A stretch of DNA of 64,000 bases from Dyella choica (GCF_003977665.1 NZ_RYYV01000009.1:1-64000); one strand, 5' to 3'. Positions 8,662-17,746 are shown, numbered from the stretch's first letter. Notes: generated from the letters alone by a model not told the origin. Numbers and translations: made by a program.

Positions 8662-8731
8662 GCTGGGATGGCAATCCCAGCATTGCCATGCATGCAACGG
8701 GCGATGCTGGGGTTGCCATCCCGGCCTACGC
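8656..8731. repeat. REP pair (family B), GTAG-footed
   Basis: GTAG followed by the hairpin GCTGGGAT GGCA ATCCCAGC, then ATTGCCATGCATG, then an inverted arm ending CCGGCCTACGC. The outer arms GCGTAGG / CCTACGC are perfect. A GTAG tetranucleotide at the base of a short hairpin is the hallmark of REP elements handled by RAYT (Y1 HUH) transposases. Related pairs lie at 12093, 16338 and 46582. The TAG is the trmB stop codon. Confidence 0.75.
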
Positions 8732-8910
8732 TGTGGCGCTGGCCGGAGCATAGAGGGTGTGATTGACGCTCCCAGAGTGCGGCAACGGTTAACCAGCGCC
8801 CCCGCACGCACGCTTATACTTCCTCGTTAAACAGGGATGAGTCACCGCGTGAAGCCACTGCCGCCCCATCGCATTCGGTCTTGCCAGGCGTCCGCCAGGG
8901 ATGTTCTACA

Positions 8911-10752
8911 GTGGCGCTGACCCTTACCCCCGAAATGATCCTGGTGCTGGGGCTGGTGGGCTTCACCATGGTCATGTTGGTGCTGGAGTGGGTCCGCGCC
9001 GACATGGTGGCGCTGCTGGTGGTGGTGGTGATCGGCCTAACCGGCCTGATTCCGTCGGAAAAGGTCTTCCAGGGCTTCGCCGGCAACGCCGTGATCGCCA
9101 TCATCGCGATCATGATCATGGGCGCCGGGCTGGACCGTGCCGGCGTGCTCGGCCTTACCGCGCAGTTCGTGATGCGCATGGCGCGCGGCAAGGAGTCGCG
9201 GCTCGGCGTGGTGATCAACTCCGTCACCAGCCTGTTCAGCGCGGTAATCCCTAGCCAGGCGCTGGCCGCACTGATGATTCCCGTCACCAGCCGCCTGTCC
9301 GCACGTACCGGCGTGCCGATCTCGCGCCTGCTGCTGCCGATGGCGTTCTGCATCCTCACCGCCACCAACACCACGCTGATCGCGAACTCGCCGCTGATCG
9401 TGCTCAACGACCTGATCGCGAGCGCCAACGCGAACCTGCCGCCCGGCGCGCAGACGGTGCCGAAGTTCGGGCTCTTCAGCGTGACGCCGGTGGGCCTCGC
9501 GCTGGCGGTGGCCGGCGTTCTGTTCTTTTACCTCTACACCAGCAAACTGCTGCCGGAGCGCGAGGACGAACGCCAGAAGGTGACGCCCGGCCGTACCGAA
9601 AGCTACTTCGCCGAGACCTATGGGATCGTGGGCGAAACGGCGGAGCTGACCGTGACCGCCGAAAGCCCGCTGGTCGGCATGAGCATCGGCGAGGTGGAAC
9701 AACTGCATGGCGCACCGCTGATCCTGGCGATCAGGAGCGGCAACGAAGCGCGCATGGCGCCTCCGGCAGACCAGGTGATCTGGGTGGGCTCGGTGCTCGG
9801 CGTGCTCGGGCCGCGCGAGGAACTGAACCGCTTCGCCAACAATCAGCTTTGCCGCGTGTCGCCGCGCATGCGCCAGTTGGGCGAGCTGTTCAATCCCACA
9901 CGCGCGGGCATTTCCGAAGCGGTGATTCCGCCCAGCTCGCGCTTCCTCAAGCAATCGGTCGGCGAGCTGCGTTTGCGCAAGCGTTACGGCATCTCGGTGC
10001 TGGCGGTAACCCGCGGCGACCAGGTTTACCGCGACGATTTGCGTTCCGTGAGCTTGCGCACCGGCGATACGCTGGTGCTGCATTCCAGCTGGAAAGCCCT
10101 GCAGGACGCCACCGAGGACAAAGACCTGGTGGTCGTCACCGACATTCCCCGCGAAGAACAGCGTCCAAACAAGATCTGGCAGGCGGTAGGCTTCTTTCTG
10201 CTGGCGAAGGGACTGGCGCTGTTCACCAACCTCGATTTGTCCATCGCGATGATGACCGGTGCCATCGGCATGCTGCTGTCCGGGGTGCTGAACATGGACG
10301 AGGCCTACAAGGCGGTGAACTGGAAGACCATCTTCGTCACCGCGTGCCTGATTCCGCTGGGCTGGTCGATGGATTCCACCGGCACTGCCGCCTGGCTGGC
10401 GCAGGAAGTGCTGCTGCACCTGGGTCGTGCCTCACCGTGGATCCTGCAGCTTTCGTTGGCGATCCTGACCTTGTTGTTCTCACAAGTGATGTCGAACGTG
10501 GGCGCCACGGTGATGATGGTGCCGGTGGCGATCAGCGTCGCGGTGGCTACGGGCGGCAATCCTTCCGCCTACGCGCTGATCGTGGCGGTGTCGTCGTCCA
10601 ACACCTTCCTGCTGAGTTCCGGCCACCCTGCCTTGATGATGGTTACCGGCCCGGGCGACTACAGCAGCCGGGACTTCCTGCGCGCGGGCGTGCCGCTGAC
10701 CTTTATCGTGCTGGTGATCACGCTGGTAGCGATCAATCTTATGTACCGTTGA
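8911..10752 (+). CDS. SLC13/DASS-family permease with two TrkA-C (RCK_C) domains
   Basis: 613-residue inner-membrane transporter. About five membrane segments precede a cytosolic insert (about residues 210-405) holding two TrkA_C-like domains (ESPLVGMSIGEVEQLHGAPLILAIR and SSRFLKQSVGELRLRKRYGISVLAV), followed by a second membrane half with the family-typical SNVGATVMMVPVAISVA and SSSNTFLLSSGHPALMMVTGPG. Related proteins carry sulfate or dicarboxylates with sodium; the substrate here cannot be read. I prefer the GTG at 8911, preceded by AGGGA at 9 nt, over the TTG at 8881. The 249 nt before it hold the REP pair at 8656 and no gene. Confidence 0.85.
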   Translation: MALTLTPEMILVLGLVGFTMVMLVLEWVRADMVALLVVVVIGLTGLIPSEKVFQGFAGNAVIAIIAIMIMGAGLDRAGVLGLTAQFVMRMARGKESRLGVVINSVTSLFSAVIPSQALAALMIPVTSRLSARTGVPISRLLLPMAFCILTATNTTLIANSPLIVLNDLIASANANLPPGAQTVPKFGLFSVTPVGLALAVAGVLFFYLYTSKLLPEREDERQKVTPGRTESYFAETYGIVGETAELTVTAESPLVGMSIGEVEQLHGAPLILAIRSGNEARMAPPADQVIWVGSVLGVLGPREELNRFANNQLCRVSPRMRQLGELFNPTRAGISEAVIPPSSRFLKQSVGELRLRKRYGISVLAVTRGDQVYRDDLRSVSLRTGDTLVLHSSWKALQDATEDKDLVVVTDIPREEQRPNKIWQAVGFFLLAKGLALFTNLDLSIAMMTGAIGMLLSGVLNMDEAYKAVNWKTIFVTACLIPLGWSMDSTGTAAWLAQEVLLHLGRASPWILQLSLAILTLLFSQVMSNVGATVMMVPVAISVAVATGGNPSAYALIVAVSSSNTFLLSSGHPALMMVTGPGDYSSRDFLRAGVPLTFIVLVITLVAINLMYR

Positions 10753-10811
10753 TGGAATGCGTCCTGGCGGTACCATCAGCGCCGTCCTTCTAGCGACCTA
10801 AGCAGACACCT

Positions 10812-12095
10812 GTGACCAGCTATCCTCACGCCCCTCGCCTTGCCGTGATCGGACTCGGTTATGTCGGCCTGCCGCTTGCGGTGGAATTCGGGCGACTGTT
10901 CGACACGCTCGGCTACGACATCGATGCCGCTCGCGTGGACGCCCTGCGACGGGGCACGGATGGCAACCAGGAATCCTCTGCGGAGGAACTTTCGGCCGCG
11001 ACGAAATTGCACTTCACCACCGAGGTGGAGGCGTTGCGTGATCGCAACGTATTCATCATCACCGTGCCCACGCCGGTGGATGAGCACAAGCGTCCCGACT
11101 TCACGCCGCTGGTCCGCGCCAGCCAGATGGTCGGCAGTGTGCTCAAGCAGGGCGACGTGGTGATCTACGAATCCACCGTGTATCCGGGTGCGACCGAGGA
11201 AATCTGCGTGCCGGAACTGGAGCGCGCTTCCCGGCTGCGCTTCAACCTCGACTTCACCGTCGGCTACAGCCCCGAGCGCATCAATCCCGGTGACAAGCTG
11301 CGCCGTCTCACCACGATTCCGAAGATTACCTCCGGTTCCACGCCGGAAGCGGCGGATTTCGTCGATGCGCTGTATGCGCGCATCATCACCGCCGGCACGC
11401 ACAAGGCACCGAGCCTGAAAGTGGCTGAGGCCGCCAAGGTGATCGAGAACACACAGCGCGACGCCAACATCGCCCTGATCAACGAGTTCGCGCTGATCTT
11501 CCATCGCCTGGGGATCGACACGCAGGATGTACTCGATGCCGCACGCACGAAGTGGAACTTTCTACCCTTCCAACCCGGACTGGTCGGCGGCCACTGCATT
11601 GGCGTCGATCCGTATTACCTCATACAAAAAGCCCAATCGACCGGCTATTACCCGGACATCCTGCTGGCCTGCCGCCGTATCAACGATGCGATGGGCCAGC
11701 ATGTGGCCGCCGAAGTGATCAAGCTGATGGTCGGCCAGGGTCACGCGATCCGCGGCAGTCGCGTACTGGTACTGGGCCTCACTTTCAAGGAGAACTGCCC
11801 GGATCTGCGCAATACGCGCGTGGTCGACCTGGTACGGGAGCTGGAAAGCTTCGGTGCCGCCGTCGACGTGCACGATCCATGGGCGGACGCCGAGGAGGCA
11901 TACCGGCATTACGGCCTGCGCTTGCTGTCAAACGTGGATGCCAAGGGAAGCTACGCGGCCGTAGTGCTCGCCGTGGCGCACCAGCAGTTCAAATCGGGCG
12001 GCGCGTATGACGTGCGTGCGCTGACCATGCCCAATGGCGTGGTTTACGACATCAAGGGCGTGCTGCCGAAAGAGCTGGTCGACGCACGCTTATAG
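10812..12095 (+). CDS. Nucleotide-sugar dehydrogenase (TviB/WbpO-like, UDP-HexNAc 6-dehydrogenase)
   Basis: 427-residue UDP-glucose/GDP-mannose dehydrogenase-family enzyme oxidising C6 of a UDP-hexosamine to the uronic acid with two NAD+. Seen: Rossmann motif VIGLGYVGLPLAVEF, TVPTPVDEHKRPD, ESTVYPGATEE, the ERINPGDK block typical of the TviB/WbpO branch, KVIENTQRDANIALINEFA, and the catalytic cysteine in GGHCIGVDPYYL. GTG start. No glycosyltransferase or other polysaccharide gene adjoins it, so it supplies a pathway located elsewhere. The TAG stop lies in a family-B repeat. Confidence 0.9.
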   Translation: MTSYPHAPRLAVIGLGYVGLPLAVEFGRLFDTLGYDIDAARVDALRRGTDGNQESSAEELSAATKLHFTTEVEALRDRNVFIITVPTPVDEHKRPDFTPLVRASQMVGSVLKQGDVVIYESTVYPGATEEICVPELERASRLRFNLDFTVGYSPERINPGDKLRRLTTIPKITSGSTPEAADFVDALYARIITAGTHKAPSLKVAEAAKVIENTQRDANIALINEFALIFHRLGIDTQDVLDAARTKWNFLPFQPGLVGGHCIGVDPYYLIQKAQSTGYYPDILLACRRINDAMGQHVAAEVIKLMVGQGHAIRGSRVLVLGLTFKENCPDLRNTRVVDLVRELESFGAAVDVHDPWADAEEAYRHYGLRLLSNVDAKGSYAAVVLAVAHQQFKSGGAYDVRALTMPNGVVYDIKGVLPKELVDARL

Positions 12096-12154
12096 GCTGG
12101 CGTGGCAATCCCTTCATGGGATCACGGCGAAGCTGAGATGGGCATCCCAGCCTA
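12093..12154. repeat. REP pair (family B) shared by two convergent genes
   Basis: The left end reads TAGGCTGGCGTGGCAATCCC and the right end, on the minus strand, TAGGCTGGGATGCCCATC. The dehydrogenase gene (plus) stops at the TAG of the left arm, and the Rieske gene (minus) stops at the TAG of the right arm. The centre contains the small hairpin CCCTTCATGGGATC. It may act as a bidirectional mRNA end. Confidence 0.75.
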
Positions 12155-12496
12155 GCCATCCAGCAAGACCTCACCCTGCTCCACCCGGATCGGCACGGTG
12201 CGCAGGCTTTCGCCCCGGCACGGGCCACTCACGCATTCACCCGTATCCAGGCCAAAGCAGGCCCCATGCGCAGCGCACACCAGCATGCCTTTGGAAAGCA
12301 GGAACTTGCCCGGCGCCCAATCCAGCCGGCGGCCGGCGTGGGGGCAGATGTTCAGCCAGGCGTTCACGCGATCACCACGCCGCAGCAGGATCAGGCTTTC
12401 CTCACCGTCCGGCAGCCTCACGTCCAGCGCCATGGCCTCGCCATCGGGCATATCGTTGAGTCGGCAGAGGTGGCGGGGCGGGATGGCTGTTTCCAT
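12152..12496 (-). CDS. Small Rieske [2Fe-2S] ferredoxin-like protein
   Basis: 114-residue cytosolic protein consisting of one Rieske domain. The first cluster motif is C-P-H-A-G-R (NICPHAGRRLDW) and the second is C-A-A-H-G-A (LVCAAHGACFGLDTGEC), giving the two Cys and two His ligands of a 2Fe-2S cluster. There is no membrane anchor and no oxygenase domain, so it is an electron-transfer subunit such as those of the NirD/ferredoxin class; the partner is not visible nearby. The ATG at 12496 gives the normal family length; an upstream in-frame start at 12574 adds 26 low-quality residues. The TAG stop is inside the REP pair. Confidence 0.8.
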   Translation of the reverse strand: METAIPPRHLCRLNDMPDGEAMALDVRLPDGEESLILLRRGDRVNAWLNICPHAGRRLDWAPGKFLLSKGMLVCAAHGACFGLDTGECVSGPCRGESLRTVPIRVEQGEVLLDG

Positions 12497-12572
12497 GGGC
12501 ACTTGCCTTATGGGCCTTATGGCCTCATCGTTACGCGCGTAAGTCCTTGATTTTACCATACGGATTTTTAAC

Positions 12573-12848
12573 ATGCGCGTCGTTCTACCGCTCCTGCACC
12601 GCCGCCGCCATCCACTCGCCCAGGCCCTGTCCGTGGTGCTTGGCCTGATCGTGGTCGGCGTGCTGATGGTGTTCGGGCTGGTCGTGGCTGGCGTGCTGGC
12701 CGTCGGTGGTGTCTTTTGGCTGGTATGGCGGCAGTGGAAACGCGGTCGCGTTGCCGTATCGGGCGCCGCCCGGAAAGCGCACCAGCCGGAAGTGCTCGAG
12801 GGCGAGTACGTGGTGATCCATAGCTCGCGTCCGGTAACCCATCACTGA
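12573..12848 (+). CDS. Small membrane protein of unknown function
   Basis: 91-residue hypothetical protein. A basic N-terminus (LLHRRRHP) precedes a hydrophobic stretch of about 35 residues (about 17-51, rich in V, L and G), enough for one long or two short membrane helices, then a basic WRQWKRGR and a soluble tail containing EVLEGEYVVI. The composition fits a real inner-membrane protein with its C-terminus in the cytoplasm. It is divergent from the Rieske gene by 76 nt and lies 70 nt before the AraC-MGMT gene. I do not recognise the family. Confidence 0.65.
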   Translation: MRVVLPLLHRRRHPLAQALSVVLGLIVVGVLMVFGLVVAGVLAVGGVFWLVWRQWKRGRVAVSGAARKAHQPEVLEGEYVVIHSSRPVTHH

Positions 12849-12918
12849 GCAAATTCCGGATAGCTGCCGATCAGGTGGCGCCCTAAGCTGCCGGCAACGT
12901 TCCTTTCCGGGTACTGCC

Positions 12919-13788
12919 ATGCGTAACACCTTTGCCACCCTTGAAGCCCCGCTGGAACACGTCCGAGCGATGATCGAGCGTGCGACGGAAGCGCCGACGC
13001 TCACCACTCTGGCCGATGCCGCCAAGCTCAGCCCCAGCCATCTGCAGCGGGCATTTCGCCGCCGCTATGGCATGAGCCCGGCCGAATACCACCGCGCACG
13101 CCGCTTCGGCCAATTCAAGACGGCCTTGCGCAAAGGTGCCGCGGTGACTGACGCGGTGTACGACGCTGGCTTCGGCTCCGGCAGCCGCGTGTACGAACAC
13201 ACCAATCGATTGCTCGGCATGACACCGGCCAGCTACCGCGCCGGCGGCGCCGGCGCGCATATCCGCTACACCACTACCAGCACGCCCCTGGGACAATTGC
13301 TGGTGGCGGCGACGGCCAAGGGCATCTGTGCCGTCACGCTGGGTGCAAACGAAAAGGAGTTGGAGCAGCGGCTGCGGGATGAATTCCCGCAAGCCAGTCG
13401 TGAGCGCGTCGACAACGGCCGGGAGGAATGGCTCGACGCCGTGATCGCCCGTATCTCCAGCGAACTGGGCTGGAGCGAACAGGAGGCACCGGACATGCCG
13501 CCGCTCGATATTGCCGCCACGGCGTTCCAATGGCGCGTGTGGGAAGCGCTCACGCGCATTCCTGCCGGTACTACCAAGAGCTATGGCGAACTCGCCGCAG
13601 AGCTGGGCAAGCCAGGTGCAGCACAGGCCATCGGGCAGGCTTGCGGCAGCAATCGCCTGGCCTTGATCGTCCCCTGCCATCGCATCGTGCGCGAGGATGG
13701 TTCGCTCGGCGGCTGGCGCTGGGGAGTGGAGCGCAAACGTGCCTTGTTAGAGCGGGAAGAACGGCGCAGCGCGAACAGCGCTGCGTAA
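12919..13788 (+). CDS. AraC-type regulator fused to O6-methylguanine-DNA methyltransferase (Ada-like, without the N-terminal zinc domain)
   Basis: 289 residues. Residues of about 20-110 form an AraC-family HTH pair (ADAAKLSPSHLQRAFRRRYGMSPAEY and VTDAVYDAGFGSGSRVYEHTNRLLGMTPASYR). Residues of about 115-280 form an MGMT domain with the suicidal cysteine in IVPCHRIVREDGSLGGWRWG and the RIPAGTTKSYGELA DNA-contact block. It repairs O6-methylguanine by transferring the methyl group to the cysteine. Unlike E. coli Ada, the N-terminal methylphosphotriester/zinc-cysteine domain is absent, so the usual activation switch is missing. AAC-rich leader; apparently its own unit. Confidence 0.9.
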   Translation: MRNTFATLEAPLEHVRAMIERATEAPTLTTLADAAKLSPSHLQRAFRRRYGMSPAEYHRARRFGQFKTALRKGAAVTDAVYDAGFGSGSRVYEHTNRLLGMTPASYRAGGAGAHIRYTTTSTPLGQLLVAATAKGICAVTLGANEKELEQRLRDEFPQASRERVDNGREEWLDAVIARISSELGWSEQEAPDMPPLDIAATAFQWRVWEALTRIPAGTTKSYGELAAELGKPGAAQAIGQACGSNRLALIVPCHRIVREDGSLGGWRWGVERKRALLEREERRSANSAA

Positions 13789-13918
13789 GCCCCTGCGGGG
13801 AAGGGAAGTGGGCCGCGAGCCCAGGTTGACTCCCGATCAACGCCACCTTGCAAGGCTTTCGCTACTGGAACGGCGGCTGTGCAGGTATCGTTAGCATTGC
13901 CATCCCGCAGACTTATCC

Positions 13919-14833
13919 ATGAACGATTCCGCAGACCACACGCTTGCCATGGCAGGCGACGAGAGCCGTGCCGGCAAGTGGGTGCCACTAGCGATGTTCG
14001 CGCTGTACATCGTCTGGGGTTCCACCTATTTGGCCATACGCGTCGCCCTCGAAAGCTACCCGCCGTTTTTGCTGGCTGGCGTGCGCTTCGCCATCGCAGG
14101 CTGCCTGCTGTTCGGCTATCTGCGCTTGCGCGGCACCGCCATGCCGACCCCACTCCAATGGAGGAATGCGGCATTCACGGGCGTGCTGCTGCTGGGCTTC
14201 GGCAATGGCCTGGTGTGCTACGCGGAACAGAGCGTTAGCTCGGGCATCTCGGCGGTGGCGGTAGCGAGCCTGCCTTTATTCGCGGCCATATTTGCCGGCC
14301 TTTACAAGGACTGGCCGACACGCCGCGAATCGATCGGGTTGATCATTGGCTTCCTCGGGGTGATCGTCTTGAATCTCGGCAATGCGTTGTCCGGCTCGCA
14401 CGTTGGCGCGGCGGCATTGCTGGTGGCGGCGATGGCGTGGGCTTTTGGCTCGGTGTGGAGCAAGCACCAGGAGATGCCGCAAGGCATGATGAATACCGCC
14501 GCACAAATGCTGTGCGGAAGCGTTGCCCTGCTCGCTGCAGGGTTCCTTGGCGGCGAAAAACTGCCCGCCCATCCCATGCTGCACGCCAACTTGGCGGCAG
14601 CTTACCTGGTGGTGTTTGGCTCGCTGGTGGCATTCAGTGCCTATCTCTACGCGCTCAAGCACGCACGCCCCGCGTTCGCAACCAGCTATGCCTATGTCAA
14701 TCCGCCGGTGGCAGTGCTGTTCGGCGTGTTGCTGCTGGGGGAGAAGGTAGGCCCTTACGATGTGGCGGGTATGGCGGTGATCCTGTTCGGCGTGGTGATC
14801 ATCACCCTGGCCAAGCAGCGCCGCGCGCGTTGA
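13919..14833 (+). CDS. EamA/DMT-family exporter (YedA-like)
   Basis: 304-residue inner-membrane protein with ten predicted membrane helices in two EamA repeats. The first repeat starts WVPLAMFALYIVWGSTYLAIRVALES, with the typical VWGSTYLAIR motif; the second repeat includes ASLPLFAAIFAGLYKDWPTRRESIGLIIGFLGVIVLNLG and YAYVNPPVAVLFGVLLLGEKVGPYDVAGMAVILFGVVII. This resembles YedA, a drug/metabolite exporter. A hydrophilic lead of about 20 residues precedes the first helix. The gene is followed 91 nt later by the atoE-like gene; the substrate is unknown. Confidence 0.88.
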   Translation: MNDSADHTLAMAGDESRAGKWVPLAMFALYIVWGSTYLAIRVALESYPPFLLAGVRFAIAGCLLFGYLRLRGTAMPTPLQWRNAAFTGVLLLGFGNGLVCYAEQSVSSGISAVAVASLPLFAAIFAGLYKDWPTRRESIGLIIGFLGVIVLNLGNALSGSHVGAAALLVAAMAWAFGSVWSKHQEMPQGMMNTAAQMLCGSVALLAAGFLGGEKLPAHPMLHANLAAAYLVVFGSLVAFSAYLYALKHARPAFATSYAYVNPPVAVLFGVLLLGEKVGPYDVAGMAVILFGVVIITLAKQRRAR

Positions 14834-14924
14834 TTGTCATAGAAGCGACACACGCACGGTCTCTTGCCGTTGCGCTCATTGGCGCATCACCATAGCTGCA
14901 CTGCTGGCGTAGGGGCATGCACGC

Positions 14925-16337
14925 ATGGGCAAGGTAAGCGATGGCTGGATGGCACGTGCGGCCTTGCGCAGTGCCGCATGGGCGGAGCGCTGGTTTCCCG
15001 ATGCATGGGTCTTCGCGGCCTTGGGCGTGATGGTTGTTGCCGCTGCGGTATTGGGTTTCGGCTGCCCGCCGGCTGTGACGGTCAATGCATTCGGTGACGG
15101 TTTCTGGAGCCTGATTCCCTTCACCATGCAGATGGCCTTCGTGGTGATTGGTGGTTATGTGGTGGCCAGCGCCCCGATCGTGGCGCGTTTCATCGATTTG
15201 CTTGCGCGCGTGCCGCGCACGGGCCGCAGCGCGATTTGCCTGGTGGGAATGATCAGCATGCTCGCCTCGCTGTTGTCGTGGGGCTTTTCGCTGGTATTCG
15301 GAGGTTTGCTGGTGCGCGCGCTGGCGCGCCGCGAAGCCTTGCGCATGGATTATCGCGCAGCGGGTGCGGCAGCTTATCTCGGCCTGGGCGCGGTATGGGC
15401 GATGGGCCTTTCTTCCTCGGCCGCGCAATTGCAGGCGAATCCCCAAAGCATGCCGCCGGGATTGCTAAATATCTCCGGTGTGCTGCCTTTCAGCCAGACG
15501 ATTTTTCTGTGGCAGTCGGTCCTTCTCACCGCCACGCTGATCGCGGTGTCGCTGGTGGTTTGCTGGTTCACGGCACCTTCCGGCACACAGGCGCGTACCG
15601 CGCGAGACTTCGGTGTTGTGGACACGTCCACACCTGTCCTGCAAGCACGCAGCCGCCCCGGCGAATGGCTCGAATATAGCCCTCTGCTGTCCATCCTGAT
15701 CGGCGTGCTCGGTCTGGGCTGGCTCGCTTATGAGTTCACCAGCAAGCCGGTTGTCACTGCGATCGCCAACCTCAATACGTATAACTTCCTGTTCCTCACT
15801 GTCGGCCTGTTGCTGCATTGGCGTCCGCGCAGCTTTCTCAACGCGGTGACTCGCGCCGTGCCGAGCACCGCGGGCGTAATGATCCAGTTTCCGCTGTATG
15901 GCGGCATTGCCGCACTGATGACGCACGCGGCGGGGACGGATGGACAAACGCTCGCCCATCGCTTGTCCGGCCTGTTCGTGCATATCGCTTCCACCGGCAC
16001 CTTCCCGTTGGTCATGGGAGCCTACTCGGCCGTGCTTGGTTTCTTTGTCCCTTCAGGCGGCGGCAAGTGGTTGATCGAAGCGCCGTACGTGATGCAGGCG
16101 GCCAATGATCTGCACGTCCATCTAGGTTGGGCAGTGCAGGTCTATAACGCCGCCGAAGCGCTGCCGAATCTGATCAATCCGTTCTGGATGCTGCCGCTGC
16201 TCGGCGTGCTGGGCCTGAAGGCCCGCGACGTAGTCGGCTTTACCTTCATCCAGTTGGCGGTGCATGCACCGCTCGTCCTGGGCTTGCTGTGGCTGCTCGG
16301 GCTTAGCCTGCCCTACGTGCCGCCAATACATCCTTGA
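14925..16337 (+). CDS. AtoE-like short-chain fatty acid transporter
   Basis: 470-residue polytopic membrane protein of the AtoE (TIGR00366) family, proposed to import short-chain fatty acids such as acetoacetate or butyrate. Recognisable blocks: AERWFPDAWVFAALGVMVVAA near the N-terminus, GFSLVFGGLLVRALARR, LGLGAVWAMGLSSSAAQLQANP, PLYGGIAALM, and FVPSGGGKWLIEAPYVMQAAN with the C-terminal VYNAAEALPNLINPFWMLPLLG. No beta-ketoacyl or CoA-transferase genes (atoDAB) are adjacent. TGA stop is followed at once by a family-B repeat. Confidence 0.88.
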   Translation: MGKVSDGWMARAALRSAAWAERWFPDAWVFAALGVMVVAAAVLGFGCPPAVTVNAFGDGFWSLIPFTMQMAFVVIGGYVVASAPIVARFIDLLARVPRTGRSAICLVGMISMLASLLSWGFSLVFGGLLVRALARREALRMDYRAAGAAAYLGLGAVWAMGLSSSAAQLQANPQSMPPGLLNISGVLPFSQTIFLWQSVLLTATLIAVSLVVCWFTAPSGTQARTARDFGVVDTSTPVLQARSRPGEWLEYSPLLSILIGVLGLGWLAYEFTSKPVVTAIANLNTYNFLFLTVGLLLHWRPRSFLNAVTRAVPSTAGVMIQFPLYGGIAALMTHAAGTDGQTLAHRLSGLFVHIASTGTFPLVMGAYSAVLGFFVPSGGGKWLIEAPYVMQAANDLHVHLGWAVQVYNAAEALPNLINPFWMLPLLGVLGLKARDVVGFTFIQLAVHAPLVLGLLWLLGLSLPYVPPIHP

Positions 16338-16406
16338 TAGTGCAGGTGGGATGACAACCCCAGCATCGCCATGCATCGCGACGCCGGGGTTTGCGCTTCA
16401 GGCTAC
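16338..16406. repeat. REP pair (family B) between atoE-like gene and ABC operon
   Basis: It begins with TAG directly after the TGA stop of the atoE-like gene and reads GTGGGATGACAACCCCAGC, then ATCGCCATGCATCGCGA, then GCCGGGGTTTGCGC and CTAC at 16403-16406 (GTAG on the other strand). The second GTAG is 10 nt beyond the stop of the minus-strand permease. It thus separates two convergent transcripts. Confidence 0.65.
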
Positions 16407-16415
16407 GTCGCAGGT

Positions 16416-17732
16416 TCAGAGCTCGCGCAAAGCCGTTGTTACCGGCAAACGTGCCGCGCGCAGGGCCGGGAACAAGCCGCCGACAAAGCCGATCGCCAGC
16501 GCCCACTTCAAGCCTTCCCACAGCAATTGCGGCGTCACTTTGAAGGTAAACGCAAGTTGCCCGGTTGTACCGGCGGCCAGGGTGGAAGCGGTGAATCCGT
16601 TGAAGATCAGCCAGGCCAACAGACCGCCAACCAAGCCGCCAATCAGGGCCAACAGCATGGTTTCCAGCATCACCGCCACCACCACCGGCACGCCGCGAAA
16701 ACCGATGGCGCGCAAGGTAGCTATTTCACGTGCACGCACGGCTACCGCGGCGAACATGGTATTGAGCGCACCGAAGATGGCGCCGATCGCCATGATCGTA
16801 CCGACGGTGAGTCCCATACGTCGCATCACAATGCTCATACCCTCGGATTGCTTGCTGAAATAATTGAGCGTGGTGTCCACATCCACTTGTAGACGCGGAT
16901 CGCCCGCAAGTGCCGCCTTGAAGGTATCGAGCGCCTTGGCATCGGTAAGCTTCACGAACACCGAAGTGCGGCTGCTGCCACGACGGTAGGTGTCGGCGAC
17001 GACACTCTCGTCTCCCCAGATCTCCGAATCGTAGGCATCACCGGAAGCGAACACGCCGACAACCTTCCACGTTTGCGTGCCAAGCTTTACTTCGTGCCCT
17101 GGCTGCAAGCCGATGAATTGCCGCTGCGCACCCTGCCCTACCACCAGCTCGCGCATGCCGGGCTGGAAAGTGCGGCCGGCGATGATCTTGGCATTCGGGC
17201 GCAGTACCCACGCCTGCTCCCCTACCCCACGCACCTGTACGCTGCCTTCATCATCCGCAGCGCCGCCTTTCACCGGCAGATTGGCCGCCACCACAATTTC
17301 GCCCGAAGTGAGGGGCTTGCCCTGCTTGTCACGGGCAATACCTGTTGCTTGCTCGATGACCACGATACCGTCGCGGTTCAGCACGGAACTGACCTCACTG
17401 GCCGAGCCGCCGCGCATCACGATGGCTGTATCCGCGCTACCGGTCTTGCTCAGGGTCTCGGTGTAGCCCTCGCCCATCGCGAGCAGAGCTACAAGTACAC
17501 CAACCACGCCGGCAATGCCGATCACCACCACCGATGACGAGCCCAGGCGCTGCCTAAGTGTACTGATACCCACGCCGGTCACGGATGCAGCCTGTTGACC
17601 GCGTCGACTGAGCAGCATCCATCCGGCAAATACCATGGCGAGTGCGAGTACCGCGGACCATGGCAATAGCGCCCATACCGCCAGCGCCAGGATTAACAGG
17701 AACAGCACGCGAAGATTGAATAGGAAATTCAT
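16416..17732 (-). CDS. MacB/FtsX-type ABC transporter permease
   Basis: 438-residue permease. There is an N-terminal pair of membrane helices (FLFNLRVLFLLILALAVWALLPW and AVLALAMVFAGWMLL), a third at about 70-95, a large periplasmic MacB_PCD-like domain, then a C-terminal FtsX domain (VGTIMAIGAIFGALNTMFAAVAVRAREIATLRAIGF... LIGGLVGGLLAWLIF). The ATG at 17732 has AGGAG 8 nt upstream. It lies 14 nt after the other permease gene and is the last of the four-gene operon. The extra N-terminal helix pair makes it longer in topology than its neighbour, so the two permeases form a heterodimer rather than duplicate each other. Confidence 0.88.
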   Translation of the reverse strand: MNFLFNLRVLFLLILALAVWALLPWSAVLALAMVFAGWMLLSRRGQQAASVTGVGISTLRQRLGSSSVVVIGIAGVVGVLVALLAMGEGYTETLSKTGSADTAIVMRGGSASEVSSVLNRDGIVVIEQATGIARDKQGKPLTSGEIVVAANLPVKGGAADDEGSVQVRGVGEQAWVLRPNAKIIAGRTFQPGMRELVVGQGAQRQFIGLQPGHEVKLGTQTWKVVGVFASGDAYDSEIWGDESVVADTYRRGSSRTSVFVKLTDAKALDTFKAALAGDPRLQVDVDTTLNYFSKQSEGMSIVMRRMGLTVGTIMAIGAIFGALNTMFAAVAVRAREIATLRAIGFRGVPVVVAVMLETMLLALIGGLVGGLLAWLIFNGFTASTLAAGTTGQLAFTFKVTPQLLWEGLKWALAIGFVGGLFPALRAARLPVTTALREL

Positions 17733-17746
17733 GATCCAGACTCCTG

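Noticed and set aside
9037-10419. 460-codon minus-strand frame opposite the SLC13 permease
   Set aside because: Composition is rich in His, Gln and Arg as expected for an antisense shadow; the plus frame has clear membrane segments.
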